Assembly (NCBI RefSeq): GCF_019670125.1
Contig: NZ_AP023033.1
Span: 1,434,501-1,498,500 of the forward strand
DNA from: Agarivorans aestuarii
GTDB lineage: Bacteria > Pseudomonadota > Gammaproteobacteria > Enterobacterales > Celerinatantimonadaceae
Reading direction: 5' to 3'
Length of the DNA: 64,000 nucleotides
Position numbers and translations under genes: made by a program. The notes under the pieces are model-generated. The model was not told the origin of the DNA. It worked only from the letters and a program-made list of their open reading frames with translations, and ran no database searches. Of the stretch, positions 16,556 to 24,629 are shown piece after piece. Within the stretch, counting starts at the first letter, position 1; each line of letters starts with the position of its first letter.

Positions 16556-18037
16556 TTAATCAGGATTTAACATGTGTTTAACCATAAATGTGGTTAGTTG
16601 AGGATCAAACTGTGGGTTATTGGCTAAATCAAGCTTAGCCAAACTTCCTTGCTGGTCACTTTGTTCACTTAAATATACGGCTAAGGCCACAATACGCGCG
16701 TAGATATGAATGGCTTCACCACTTAGGCCTAAGGGGCGGCCACTGCCATCCCAGTTTTCCTGGCTTTGATTAGCTACGGTGAGTGCTGCGTCTATTTGCT
16801 GCTGCACTGCGGGATCTTTAAGTGCCTCTGGTAGCTCGCAATGTTCGGCAATGCGCTGCCAACTCCCTTGGCTTAACATATTGCAGCTAAGCAGTACGTC
16901 GGGTAAGCCGTGGTTAGCCAAGTCATAGAAGCTAGCGGCTTGGTTTAATACTTCACATTGCTGGTCGCTTAGCGAATAAGCCGCAGCAAGTTTAGAGCAA
17001 TAGCGCTCAACAGTGCTAAGCTGCTCGGTATTATATTGTTTGGTTTGAATGGCTTGATGAATTAACTCCACTAGGCGCAGTTGACCGTGAGCCAGTTGTT
17101 TTTGTAGGTGTTGGTTTTCTAGACGCACAGCCGTACTTTGGATCAAATAGCTAAGTGGCTCCAGCTGCAATTGCTGAGTATCGCTCCATCCTTCTAAGTA
17201 GAACATCAAGGGTTCGCTATCGGTATTCTGCAAATAAAATACCGCGTTGTTCTCGCCAAAACTATGCTGTTGGTTTTGCTGAGCTTGGTTGAGTAATGAC
17301 TGAACTCGGCTTGGTAACTCATGCAAGCTGCGAACTTCTTCCAAATAGGCCAGCTTTCCTTCGATGTGCAGAACTTTAAGCTTGGAGCGGTAAACACTCA
17401 AGGCCAAGCCACTAAGTGTAAGCTTGGCCTCTTGCTGGGTTAATAAGTCAAGCAGTTCATGAAACACTCCTGCGGCCAAGTTTTGTTCGTTTTTGCAGTT
17501 TTCAATATGGCTGGAGGAATTGATAACTGCACGCAGGTTATTACGTTGTGAATGCAGATCGGTAATTTCTTGGTAGGCACGAAGGGAGGCGCACATTAAG
17601 GTGTCTAGGTTTACATCGCTTAACTCGGTTTTGTTTTTATAGTCGCTTACATCATAGCGTCGAATCACTTCTCTAATGGGCGCTAAGCCTGGTTGGCCAG
17701 TGCGCAAAATTAGTCTTATTTTGTGGTTGTTAAGGCGTTGGCGGATATCATCGATAAGCAGTAAACCAGCGTCATCACTTTCCATAACAACATCTACTAA
17801 GGCAATCGCAACATCGCCGTGTTCACTGAGTAATTGATAAGCCTCGGCAGCGTTATAGGCGTCAATAAAGCTGAGTTTTCGATCTTGATAAGAAAAGTTG
17901 TTTAACACTAATTTTGTGACCGTATGCATTTCGCTGTCGTCATCAACAATTAGCACCTTCCAGGGAGCTGGCTCTAGGGTTTCGGTAGCGGTATCGTCTT
18001 CTTCATCAAACAGGAATAGTTCAGCACTATCATCCAT
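16556..18037 (-). CDS. Response regulator with DUF3369 and degenerate HD-GYP domain
   Basis: Protein of 493 residues. The receiver domain (about 27-145) has the acidic cluster at 32-34 and phospho-acceptor Asp82 in ALVDVVM. A DUF3369 sensory domain spans about 170-310. The C-terminus has the outline of an HD-GYP c-di-GMP phosphodiesterase, but its key residues are lost: the HD pair is Tyr371-Asp372 in ASFYDLANHG, and the GYP motif reads GRP (433-435) in WDGSGRP, without the preceding His-His-Glu. It is probably a non-catalytic regulator. The ATG at 18037 is chosen because TGAGGA lies at good spacing; the GTG five codons earlier overlaps that site. Confidence 0.88.
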   Translation of the reverse strand: MDDSAELFLFDEEDDTATETLEPAPWKVLIVDDDSEMHTVTKLVLNNFSYQDRKLSFIDAYNAAEAYQLLSEHGDVAIALVDVVMESDDAGLLLIDDIRQRLNNHKIRLILRTGQPGLAPIREVIRRYDVSDYKNKTELSDVNLDTLMCASLRAYQEITDLHSQRNNLRAVINSSSHIENCKNEQNLAAGVFHELLDLLTQQEAKLTLSGLALSVYRSKLKVLHIEGKLAYLEEVRSLHELPSRVQSLLNQAQQNQQHSFGENNAVFYLQNTDSEPLMFYLEGWSDTQQLQLEPLSYLIQSTAVRLENQHLQKQLAHGQLRLVELIHQAIQTKQYNTEQLSTVERYCSKLAAAYSLSDQQCEVLNQAASFYDLANHGLPDVLLSCNMLSQGSWQRIAEHCELPEALKDPAVQQQIDAALTVANQSQENWDGSGRPLGLSGEAIHIYARIVALAVYLSEQSDQQGSLAKLDLANNPQFDPQLTTFMVKHMLNPD

Positions 18038-18176
18038 TGCTACTGTCCTCACTCGTTATAAGGCCTTTATCATCAGTATAGGAAATTACTAGCGATTCTT
18101 AGGATATTTTTCTTAAAACTGGATATTAAACACGCTAAGCTTAAGCAATTGCACTTATGTTGCTAGGAAATTGATT

Positions 18177-19217
18177 TTGCATAATAAATTCGTCATTGAA
18201 GCGCTAGACCAAGGCTTAGCTGAAGCCTTAATCAATAAGATTGATTTAAAAACTAAGCCACAGGGTTCTCTTGGCCAACTGGAAAGTTTGGCCTGCCAAA
18301 TAGGGCAAATTCAACAGACCTTAGAACCTGAAATTCGCCAGCCTAAAATGATTGTATTTGCCGCGGACCATGGTATTGCGCTTGAGGGTGTGAGCGCCTT
18401 CCCACAAGAAGTGACTGCTCAAATGGTACAAAACTTTGTTAATGGTGGAGCCGCCGTTAATGTATTTTGCCGTCAACATGGTTTGGAATTCGAGATCGTT
18501 GATGTTGGCGTAGGCCAGCTTTTGTCTGAGCAAGGGGTACAATTGTGCAAGGTAGCAAACGGCACCAAGAGTTTTTTGAATGCCGATGCAATGAGCAAAG
18601 AGCAATGCCTTCAAGCAATCGACGTTGGCGCTGAGCGGGTTGCCCAAGCTGCACGTGAAGGTTCGAATTTGTTGGCTTTTGGCGAGATGGGTATTGCTAA
18701 CACCGCTAGTGCAGCTGCCATTATGGCGGGCTGCTTGAGTCTGGATGTTAGCGACTGTGTTGGCCGAGGAACAGGTCTAGACGACCAAGGCTTACAGCAT
18801 AAAACGGCAGTATTACAACAAGCCATGCAATATCATCAAGGCGAATACAGCGCACAGCAATGGCTAGCCAAAGTAGGCGGATTTGAAATTGCAGCCATGG
18901 TGGGAGCGATGCTGGAAGCAGCACATCGGCGCATCGCTATTTTGGTAGATGGCTTTATCTGCTCGGCAGCTGCCCTGGTAGCGAGTCAAATAAATCCGCT
19001 GGTAAAGCAATACATGATTTTTTGTCATCAAGGCGCAGAGCATGCTCACCAACGTTTACTCGAAGCGTTAGAGGCCAAGCCTTTGTTGGATTTAGCACTG
19101 CGCTTGGGTGAGGGAAGTGGTGCTGTCCTGGCATACCCGCTGGTGGAGTCTGCTATGGTGTTCTTAAAAGAAATGGCCTCGTTCGACTCAGCTGGGGTGA
19201 GTCGTGAGCGTGATTAA
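18177..19217 (+). CDS. cobT: Nicotinate-nucleotide--dimethylbenzimidazole phosphoribosyltransferase
   Basis: Enzyme of 346 residues that makes alpha-ribazole 5'-phosphate from nicotinate mononucleotide and dimethylbenzimidazole, for the lower ligand of cobalamin. KPQGSLGQLE, VFAADHGIA, GEMGIANTASAAAI and GRGTGLDD are the conserved CobT stretches; the catalytic Glu is expected near the C-terminus (GEGSGA). No ATG is available: TTG at 18177 has AGGA at 8-base spacing, while TTG at 18171 is too close to it. It overlaps cobS by 14 bases. cobU is absent here, and no cobalamin riboswitch is visible in the 140 bp upstream. Confidence 0.95.
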   Translation: MHNKFVIEALDQGLAEALINKIDLKTKPQGSLGQLESLACQIGQIQQTLEPEIRQPKMIVFAADHGIALEGVSAFPQEVTAQMVQNFVNGGAAVNVFCRQHGLEFEIVDVGVGQLLSEQGVQLCKVANGTKSFLNADAMSKEQCLQAIDVGAERVAQAAREGSNLLAFGEMGIANTASAAAIMAGCLSLDVSDCVGRGTGLDDQGLQHKTAVLQQAMQYHQGEYSAQQWLAKVGGFEIAAMVGAMLEAAHRRIAILVDGFICSAAALVASQINPLVKQYMIFCHQGAEHAHQRLLEALEAKPLLDLALRLGEGSGAVLAYPLVESAMVFLKEMASFDSAGVSRERD

Positions 19218-20007
19218 TCGCGCCAAACATGAGCTAAACCTAGTGTTTAATGCACTCAGTTTCTTTAGCCGGATCCCGGTTCCGAGAAACGTAAGTTACA
19301 GCGGCCAAAGCCTCAGCCAATGTGTGGCGTATTTCCCCTTGGTTGGCTGGATTGTTGGTTTAGTGAGTGCTGGGCTAATCTTGCTATTAATGCCTATATT
19401 GGGAGCGCCCTTAGCTATATTGCTCTCTATGGCAGCAAGCTGCTGGCTTACTGGCGCATTTCATGAAGACGGCTTTGCCGATTGTTGTGATGGCTTTGGC
19501 GGAGGTTATACGCCAGAGCAAATGCTCAGCATTATGAAAGACTCACGCTTGGGCACCTACGGTGTGCTTGGTTTGTGTAGCATATTGGCGATAAAATTTA
19601 GTGCCTTATTGAGTCTTAGTCAGGCGCTAAACCCTACTGATTTGTTGTTGCTGTTGTGGCTAACACATAGCTTAAGCCGCTTTAGCGCAGTAATTATTAT
19701 CTGGCAACTTGATTACGTTCGTGAGCCTTCTGAGCCGAGCAAAGCCAAAGCAGTTGCTCAATCTATTGGTTCCAAAGAGCTTGTTTTGGCTCTGTGCTGG
19801 GTTGCGGTGCCAGCAGCCTTATTAGAGCTAAGAATGCTAGTTTTTTCGTTGTTAAGTTGCTTGCTAGTCACGCTGTTGTGGGCCCGCTACCTAAAGCTCA
19901 AACTGGCTGGTTATACGGGGGATACATTAGGAGCTCAGCAGCAGTTAAGTGAAGTAGCTATTTACATCAGTTTGCTGGCAGCCATTAATACAGGCCTGAT
20001 TCTGTGA
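19204..20007 (+). CDS. cobS: Adenosylcobinamide-GDP ribazoletransferase (cobalamin synthase)
   Basis: Inner-membrane enzyme of 267 residues that joins adenosylcobinamide-GDP to alpha-ribazole (phosphate), the last assembly step of adenosylcobalamin. FFSRIPVP near the N-terminus, the acidic loop FHEDGFADCCDGFGGG (metal and substrate site) and MKDSRLGTYG are diagnostic. Several hydrophobic helices follow. The start is a GTG at 19204, inside the end of cobT, with GTG at 19210 as an alternative. It overlaps cobC by 4 bases, so the three genes are translationally coupled. Confidence 0.95.
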   Translation: MSVINRAKHELNLVFNALSFFSRIPVPRNVSYSGQSLSQCVAYFPLVGWIVGLVSAGLILLLMPILGAPLAILLSMAASCWLTGAFHEDGFADCCDGFGGGYTPEQMLSIMKDSRLGTYGVLGLCSILAIKFSALLSLSQALNPTDLLLLLWLTHSLSRFSAVIIIWQLDYVREPSEPSKAKAVAQSIGSKELVLALCWVAVPAALLELRMLVFSLLSCLLVTLLWARYLKLKLAGYTGDTLGAQQQLSEVAIYISLLAAINTGLIL

Positions 20008-20588
20008 ATAGAGTGTTATTGGTGCGCCATAGCCAGCCCGATATTGCCAACGATTGCTGTTATGGCCAGCTAGATATGCCAGCAAAACCAGAGCAATTGA
20101 AACAGGCCACAGCAAGAATGCAAAAATTATTGGCTGAATACTCTGTATCAGAAGTGTGTGCCAGCCCTTTGCTACGTTGTCGCCAATTGGCAGAAAGCCT
20201 TTACGAGCCAGATGATATTGAATATCACAATGCACTGAAAGAAATTAACTTTGGCCAATGGGAAGGTTGCAAGTGGAATGATATTCCTCGTAATCAACTG
20301 GATGCTTGGGCAGATAACCTAGAAGGCTATCGCCTTGGTCAATCTGGTGAAACCGTGGCAGAGTTTAGCCAACGTGTACTAGGCTTTTGGCAAAGGCGTT
20401 TATCTGCAATTGGCGAAACTAATTCTACCCATGTATGGTTCACTCATGCTGGTGTTATTCGTACCATTGTTGGTTATATTCGGGCCTTGCCAGTGGCAGA
20501 GTCGAGCCGAATCGCCCTAAGTTTTGGATCCTTAACTTGTATAACTTTCACCTCTAATGGAGCCGCCATTGAATACCTTAATCGCTAA
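20004..20588 (+). CDS. cobC: Alpha-ribazole phosphatase (histidine phosphatase family)
   Basis: Protein of 194 residues from the phosphoglycerate-mutase-like family. It has the catalytic phospho-His motif as LVRHSQPD (the usual RHG reads RHS, as in many CobC proteins), CASPLLRCRQLAE, and the second His in FTHAGVIRTIV. It is predicted to remove phosphate from alpha-ribazole 5'-phosphate or adenosylcobalamin 5'-phosphate. It starts with GTG in a 4-base overlap with cobS. The function rests on the cobT-cobS context, since the family is broad. Confidence 0.9.
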   Translation: MNRVLLVRHSQPDIANDCCYGQLDMPAKPEQLKQATARMQKLLAEYSVSEVCASPLLRCRQLAESLYEPDDIEYHNALKEINFGQWEGCKWNDIPRNQLDAWADNLEGYRLGQSGETVAEFSQRVLGFWQRRLSAIGETNSTHVWFTHAGVIRTIVGYIRALPVAESSRIALSFGSLTCITFTSNGAAIEYLNR

Positions 20589-21003
20589 GCTTTTCGTGTT
20601 ATTTGTGCCCTTGGCATTTGCTATGGGCCAAGCGCAAGCCAGTGAAGAAAGCACGTCGGCGAATAAACCTAAAGTAAACATTATTGGTAAATGCTGGCAA
20701 CGTGCTACCAAACCAGAAGTAAATACATGTTTGGAGAACAGCCTCGCTCAGCTTGACCATCAAGTAAGGCAACGCTTGGTAGTTCTGCATAAACAAGCAA
20801 TGGACCTAGAGTCCATCAGTGAGGGTGCAAAAGGCGCTGTTCAGGCATTAGAAAAAGCCAAAGTGGAGTTTAGTGAGTTTCGTCAGTCTTTGTGCAGTTG
20901 GGAAAGCTTAATGATGGCCAGTGGCAGCGGTTCGGGTAGTCAATATTTAAGTTGTGAGATAGAACTAACTCAACATTGGTTGAGCCGTTTGCGCCAGTGG
21001 TAA
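20569..21003 (+). CDS. Periplasmic LprI-like (DUF1311) protein
   Basis: Small secreted protein of 144 residues: signal peptide of about 25 residues ending in GQAQA, then a helical domain with Cys residues in KCWQRATKPEVNTCLEN and SLCSWESL, the pattern of the DUF1311 / lysozyme-inhibitor LprI family. The TTG at 20569 is preferred since GGAG lies six bases upstream and it gives a normal signal peptide; the ATG at 20557 has no ribosome site. It overlaps the end of cobC by 20 bases, so it is read from the cob operon, though a link to cobalamin is not evident. Confidence 0.75.
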   Translation: MNTLIAKLFVLFVPLAFAMGQAQASEESTSANKPKVNIIGKCWQRATKPEVNTCLENSLAQLDHQVRQRLVVLHKQAMDLESISEGAKGAVQALEKAKVEFSEFRQSLCSWESLMMASGSGSGSQYLSCEIELTQHWLSRLRQW

Positions 21004-21021
21004 CCTTGAGTTTTAGATAGC

Positions 21022-21048
21022 AAACAGCCCGCTTTAAGCGGGCTGTTT
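21022..21048. terminator. Bidirectional intrinsic terminator after the cob operon
   Basis: AAACAGCCCGCTT and AAGCGGGCTGTTT form a near-perfect hairpin between the convergent cob operon and the FabH-like gene. A-rich and T-rich edges suit both strands. Confidence 0.85.
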
Positions 21049-21081
21049 GTTAGAGAACATTGCTTAGTAAATACTATGCAT

Positions 21082-22176
21082 TTATTCTTCAGCGGCGCGT
21101 GCTTCTTGGCAGCCTTTAATGGCGGGGGCCAAAATTTCTAAAGCTGTTTGCTCACAAGGGCTTAAGCTAGCGTCTGATTCCGCTATTGGCGTGACTCGCT
21201 GTCCCCAACGAATCGCTGCTGCACCCCAAGTTAGGCCAGCACCAAAAGCGGCCAGCAATACGTTATCGCCAGGCTTTATTCGACCTTGTTCTAAGGCTTC
21301 GCAAAGAGCTACAGGAACGGTAGCAGCAGACGTATTGCCGTACTTTTCAATATTCACCATGATGTTGTCATAGGGAGCATCAATACGTTTGGCGAGGGCA
21401 TCGATAATTCGCAAGTTAGCTTGGTGCGGTACAATAAAGTCGACTTCATTGTTGGCGATGTTAGCCTGCTCTAATACGTTACTTGCTGCTTCACCCATGC
21501 CTTTTACCGCACGTTTAAAAATTTCAGGCCCTTCGAACTGAAAATTGTAAAGCGTATCTACGCCAGAGAAACGCTTGCGGTTGGTGCCAAAATCTGAAAT
21601 AAACAGTATTTCACGCTTCTCGCTGTCACAGCCTAGTTTTGCTGCTAAAAAACCTACTTTTTCTGCTTGGTCGTTTGCTTCCAAAATCACTGCGCCAGCA
21701 CCGTCACCAAATAACACTGCAGTGTCACGCTTAGTCCAATCGAGAAGCTGAGTTAAGCGCTCTGCACCGATTAACAGAATGCGTTTCATCGCTCCGGTTT
21801 GAATTAAGGCAGAGGCTGTTTGCATACCGTAAACAAAACCTGAGCAAGCGGCATTCATATCAAATACGGCTGCTTGTTCTGCTTTAAGTAGTTGTTGTAC
21901 ACGGCTGGCACTGCTAGGTACCGATGTGCCAGGGGTGCAGGTACACAAAATAATGGCATCGAGTTGTTCTGCTTTTAGCCCTGCAGCAGCTAAAGCTTGT
22001 AAGCCAGCGGTAGCGGCGAGTTCAGCAATATCTACATGAGAAACACAGCGCTCTTTTATGCCTGTTCGGCTACTAATCCACTCATCCGATGTGTCGAGAA
22101 AAGTACTTAAATCGTGGTTAGTGAGACGTGCTGGTGGCATACATTTGCCCCAACCGGTAATTTCAGCGTTGTGCAT
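21082..22176 (-). CDS. 3-oxoacyl-ACP synthase III-like protein (FabH paralogue)
   Basis: Thiolase-fold condensing enzyme of 364 residues with an intact catalytic triad: Cys111 in NAACSGF, His251 in VPHQANLR and Asn281 in EKYGNTSAA. LDTSDEWISSRTGIKER is the KAS III hallmark. It condenses acyl-CoA with malonyl-ACP or a related substrate. It stands alone, outside a fab cluster, and carries about 39 extra residues after the end of the core fold (AAIRWG). So it may not be the housekeeping FabH. The ATG at 22176 matches the family N-terminus; a TTG twelve codons upstream is possible. Confidence 0.88.
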   Translation of the reverse strand: MHNAEITGWGKCMPPARLTNHDLSTFLDTSDEWISSRTGIKERCVSHVDIAELAATAGLQALAAAGLKAEQLDAIILCTCTPGTSVPSSASRVQQLLKAEQAAVFDMNAACSGFVYGMQTASALIQTGAMKRILLIGAERLTQLLDWTKRDTAVLFGDGAGAVILEANDQAEKVGFLAAKLGCDSEKREILFISDFGTNRKRFSGVDTLYNFQFEGPEIFKRAVKGMGEAASNVLEQANIANNEVDFIVPHQANLRIIDALAKRIDAPYDNIMVNIEKYGNTSAATVPVALCEALEQGRIKPGDNVLLAAFGAGLTWGAAAIRWGQRVTPIAESDASLSPCEQTALEILAPAIKGCQEARAAEE

Positions 22177-22435
22177 AGCGTGCTTAATACCCTGGCTAAT
22201 TGAAGTTGCCAAGGATTATGCCTGATGCATGGCAAATTACCAAACGTGAACAAGAATTGGCCTTAAACAGTGAGTTTTTATGGTTAAAGGTCACAATTTA
22301 GTTTTAGCTGGTGTTTTATTGAGCTACTTATGCCATAATCAGCCCATATTGATGGACTAGACCTAATAATATGTAGGTCAATTTATGTAACAGGGACGCT
22401 CAATTACTCTCTGAATTACGTAAATGGGGTCTGTT

Positions 22436-22756
22436 ATGACTGCGCAACAACACAATTCTGTATTGTCTCCACCTGGTGATGATAATACTCAAATATCTAG
22501 TTTTACTGATAATACGCGTTTTTTTGAATTAACCGTTGATTTCTACGCGGATTCACTAAGCCTTTTAGCTTTTGGTGGTGATGTTATTGGTAACCTTCCA
22601 CCTAAAAAACTGGTAGCTGTAAATGGTCAAATAGATAATGAAGAAGCCTTTTTCAAATCTATGTTTATTTGGACATTTTCTGATATTAGTGAAGTAAAAG
22701 CACCTGCCAAACTTAACCCGCAAGATTGGTTATTGCTTGATGCTCAAGAGCAATAA
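22436..22756 (+). CDS. Hypothetical protein
   Basis: Protein of 106 residues that I do not recognise. It is acidic, has no signal peptide or membrane helix, and contains the segment FFELTVDFYADSLSLLAFGG followed by FFKSMFIWTFSD. The ATG at 22436 has GGGG at good spacing; ATG at 22424 is the alternative. It stands alone between the FabH-like gene (divergent) and an SDR gene (convergent). A short hairpin, GACCTA with TAGGTC at 22361-22380, lies in its leader. Confidence 0.6.
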   Translation: MTAQQHNSVLSPPGDDNTQISSFTDNTRFFELTVDFYADSLSLLAFGGDVIGNLPPKKLVAVNGQIDNEEAFFKSMFIWTFSDISEVKAPAKLNPQDWLLLDAQEQ

Positions 22757-22769
22757 TAGTCGACTATTT

Positions 22770-22803
22770 AAAGGCTAGGCCAACACACATTGAGCCAGCC
22801 TTT
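22770..22803. terminator. Hairpin between convergent genes
   Basis: AAAGGCT (22770-22776) pairs with AGCCTTT (22797-22803) across a 20-nt loop that can pair further. It probably ends transcription of the small hypothetical gene and of the SDR gene; strength is uncertain. Confidence 0.45.
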
Positions 22804-22816
22804 AACACGCTAAACC

Positions 22817-23572
22817 TTACACCAGCATTCCACCTGAAGCTTCTATTCGCTGGCCATTTACCCAAGATGCTTGATCGCTGAGTAACATGGAGAGGGCGTC
22901 ACCAATGTCTTCTGCAATACCCACTCGGCCTAATGCGGTTTGTTCTGCTAGTTGCTGATTAAGTGCAGCGTTATCACGTACAGCTCCGCCGCCAAAGTCG
23001 GTTTCTATCGCTCCTGGCGCGAGAGTATTTGCCCTAATTTGCTTGTAGCCTAGTTCTGCTGCCAAATAGCGAGTCATTATCTCTAACCCTCCCTTCATCA
23101 TGGCATAGGCGCAAAAGCCTGGCATGCTAAAGCGGGTTAATCCGCTAGATATGTTGACTATTCGGCCAGCAGTGTCAATCATCGGCAATAAGGCTTGAGT
23201 GAGAAAAAAAGTGCCTTTTAAGTGCACATTCATCAATAGGTCAAACTGCTGCTCGGTGGTATCGGCAAAGCTGCTATGAATGCCAATGCCTGCGTTGTTA
23301 ATGAGGTAGTTGATTGAATCCCGTTCAAACTGTTGCTGTAAGGTTGACCTAAGTGTACTAATAAAAGTTGGAAAGCTGCTGTTGTCTGCAAGATCTAGTT
23401 GAATGGCTGCAGCTTTTACCCCAAATTGGCGAATTTCGTTCAATAGCTGTTCAGCTTTTTCTTGTTGATTATGGTAAGTGAAAACAATATCCACTCCGCT
23501 TTTGGCTAAGGCTAAAGCTGCACTGCGCCCTAAGCCTCGGCTCCCGCCAGTCACCAATAGTAGGTTATTCAT
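22817..23572 (-). CDS. Short-chain dehydrogenase/reductase (SDR)
   Basis: Classical SDR of 251 residues: NAD(P)-binding TGGSRGLGRS at 7-16, NNAG in LINNAGIGIH, catalytic Ser in NISSGLTRF, and the Tyr-x3-Lys pair in CAYAMMKGG. The C-terminus IEASGGMLV is that of FabG-like enzymes. Substrate unknown. The ATG at 23572 has AGGAGAGAC ahead of it; the long in-frame extension upstream would run through the LysR promoter and is not real. It is divergent from the LysR gene at 23679, which probably controls it. Confidence 0.9.
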   Translation of the reverse strand: MNNLLLVTGGSRGLGRSAALALAKSGVDIVFTYHNQQEKAEQLLNEIRQFGVKAAAIQLDLADNSSFPTFISTLRSTLQQQFERDSINYLINNAGIGIHSSFADTTEQQFDLLMNVHLKGTFFLTQALLPMIDTAGRIVNISSGLTRFSMPGFCAYAMMKGGLEIMTRYLAAELGYKQIRANTLAPGAIETDFGGGAVRDNAALNQQLAEQTALGRVGIAEDIGDALSMLLSDQASWVNGQRIEASGGMLV

Positions 23573-23644
23573 AAAGTCTCTCCTGTCTGCGTCGAAATCC
23601 AAGATAGAGAAAATACTGTTAGTGAAAAACACGCTAAAATAGAT

Positions 23645-23673
23645 ATCATTGTTTCTTTTAGGCAAACAATGAT
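23645..23673. promoter_or_regulatory. Inverted repeat between SDR and LysR genes, candidate operator
   Basis: ATCATTGTTT (23645-23654) and AAACAATGAT (23664-23673) form a perfect 10-bp inverted repeat with a 9-bp spacer, ending 5 bp before the LysR start codon. It contains a T-N11-A core, as in LysR-type operators. The position suggests autoregulation and control of the divergent SDR gene. Confidence 0.55.
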
Positions 23674-23678
23674 CGGTT

Positions 23679-24587
23679 ATGGATAAATTTGAGGCGATGC
23701 AACGCTTTGTTGCGGTGGCACAAAGTGGCAGTTTTACTCGAGCAGCTGATTTACTGGATTTACCTAAGTCGAGCATATCCAATGCGGTGCAATCCTTAGA
23801 AAAGGCGCTGGTTACTCGCTTACTTCATCGTAGCACTCGCAGCGTTACGCTTACCCAAGACGGAGAGGTTTACCTTCAGCAGTGTAGGTCTATTTTACGG
23901 GAGCTGGATGCAGTTGAAAGTCAGTTTCGTCAAGCGGATGAAATACGCGGGGTGCTTCGGGTGGACATGCCCAGCCGATTTGCCAGCACCATCGTGCTGC
24001 CTCACTTAGCCGAATGGTTAGAGCGTTACCCACAGGTTAAAATCAAAATAAGCAGTGCCGACTATCAAATAGACCCTGTGAAAGAAGGGGTAGACTGTTT
24101 AGTGAGAGTTGGCGAACTAGGCGACAGCCAGTTAATTGCTCGCCCCTTAAGCCAATACAAAATCTACACCTGCGCCAGCCCAGGCTATTTACAGCGTTAT
24201 GGCGAACCAAAGCAGCTTAGCGAACTGGCCAAGCATTATTTAATCGATTATGCGCCTAAAATGGGCAATAGCGCTGCCGAGTTTGAATACCTTGATCAAG
24301 GACATCGCCAAGTATTAGAAATGCCCAGTAGGCTGGCAGTAAATGGCACCGATGCTTATATGGCAGCATGTGAGGCTGGCTTAGGCATTATTCAAGTGCC
24401 TGCCTTGGGAGCGGCTTTACAGCTTAAAAGTGGAGCCATACAACGTATTTTGCCTGCCATTGAAGTTCCGCCGATGCCAGTCTCGATACTCTATTCGTCA
24501 CGTCGACAGTTGCCGCAACGTTTAAGTTTGTTTATGGAATGGCTACAAGATTTGATGAAACGTTTAGAGGCGACCAGTTCGATATAA
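23679..24587 (+). CDS. LysR-family transcriptional regulator
   Basis: Protein of 302 residues with an N-terminal winged helix-turn-helix (MDKFEAMQRFVAVAQSGSFT at the start, then AADLLDLPKSSISNAVQSLE) and a C-terminal periplasmic-binding-type effector domain. The N-terminus is of the AaeR/DsdC-like type common next to SDR genes. It is divergent from the SDR at 22817-23572 with 106 bp between. Effector unknown. Confidence 0.92.
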   Translation: MDKFEAMQRFVAVAQSGSFTRAADLLDLPKSSISNAVQSLEKALVTRLLHRSTRSVTLTQDGEVYLQQCRSILRELDAVESQFRQADEIRGVLRVDMPSRFASTIVLPHLAEWLERYPQVKIKISSADYQIDPVKEGVDCLVRVGELGDSQLIARPLSQYKIYTCASPGYLQRYGEPKQLSELAKHYLIDYAPKMGNSAAEFEYLDQGHRQVLEMPSRLAVNGTDAYMAACEAGLGIIQVPALGAALQLKSGAIQRILPAIEVPPMPVSILYSSRRQLPQRLSLFMEWLQDLMKRLEATSSI

Positions 24588-24595
24588 AAAAGTGA

Positions 24596-24619
24596 ACTGC
24601 CTGAAGTTTGTCAGGCAGT
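24596..24619. terminator. Bidirectional intrinsic terminator
   Basis: ACTGCCTGA and TCAGGCAGT form a 9-bp stem with a 6-nt loop between the convergent LysR and carboxypeptidase genes. It is preceded by an A-rich run, which gives the minus strand its T tract. Confidence 0.7.
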
Positions 24620-24629
24620 CATATAGAGC

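Noticed and set aside
22817-23782. Longer 321-residue version of the SDR
   Set aside because: The 70 extra residues cross the divergent promoter and the LysR start; the ATG at 23572 has a strong ribosome site and the standard SDR N-terminus.
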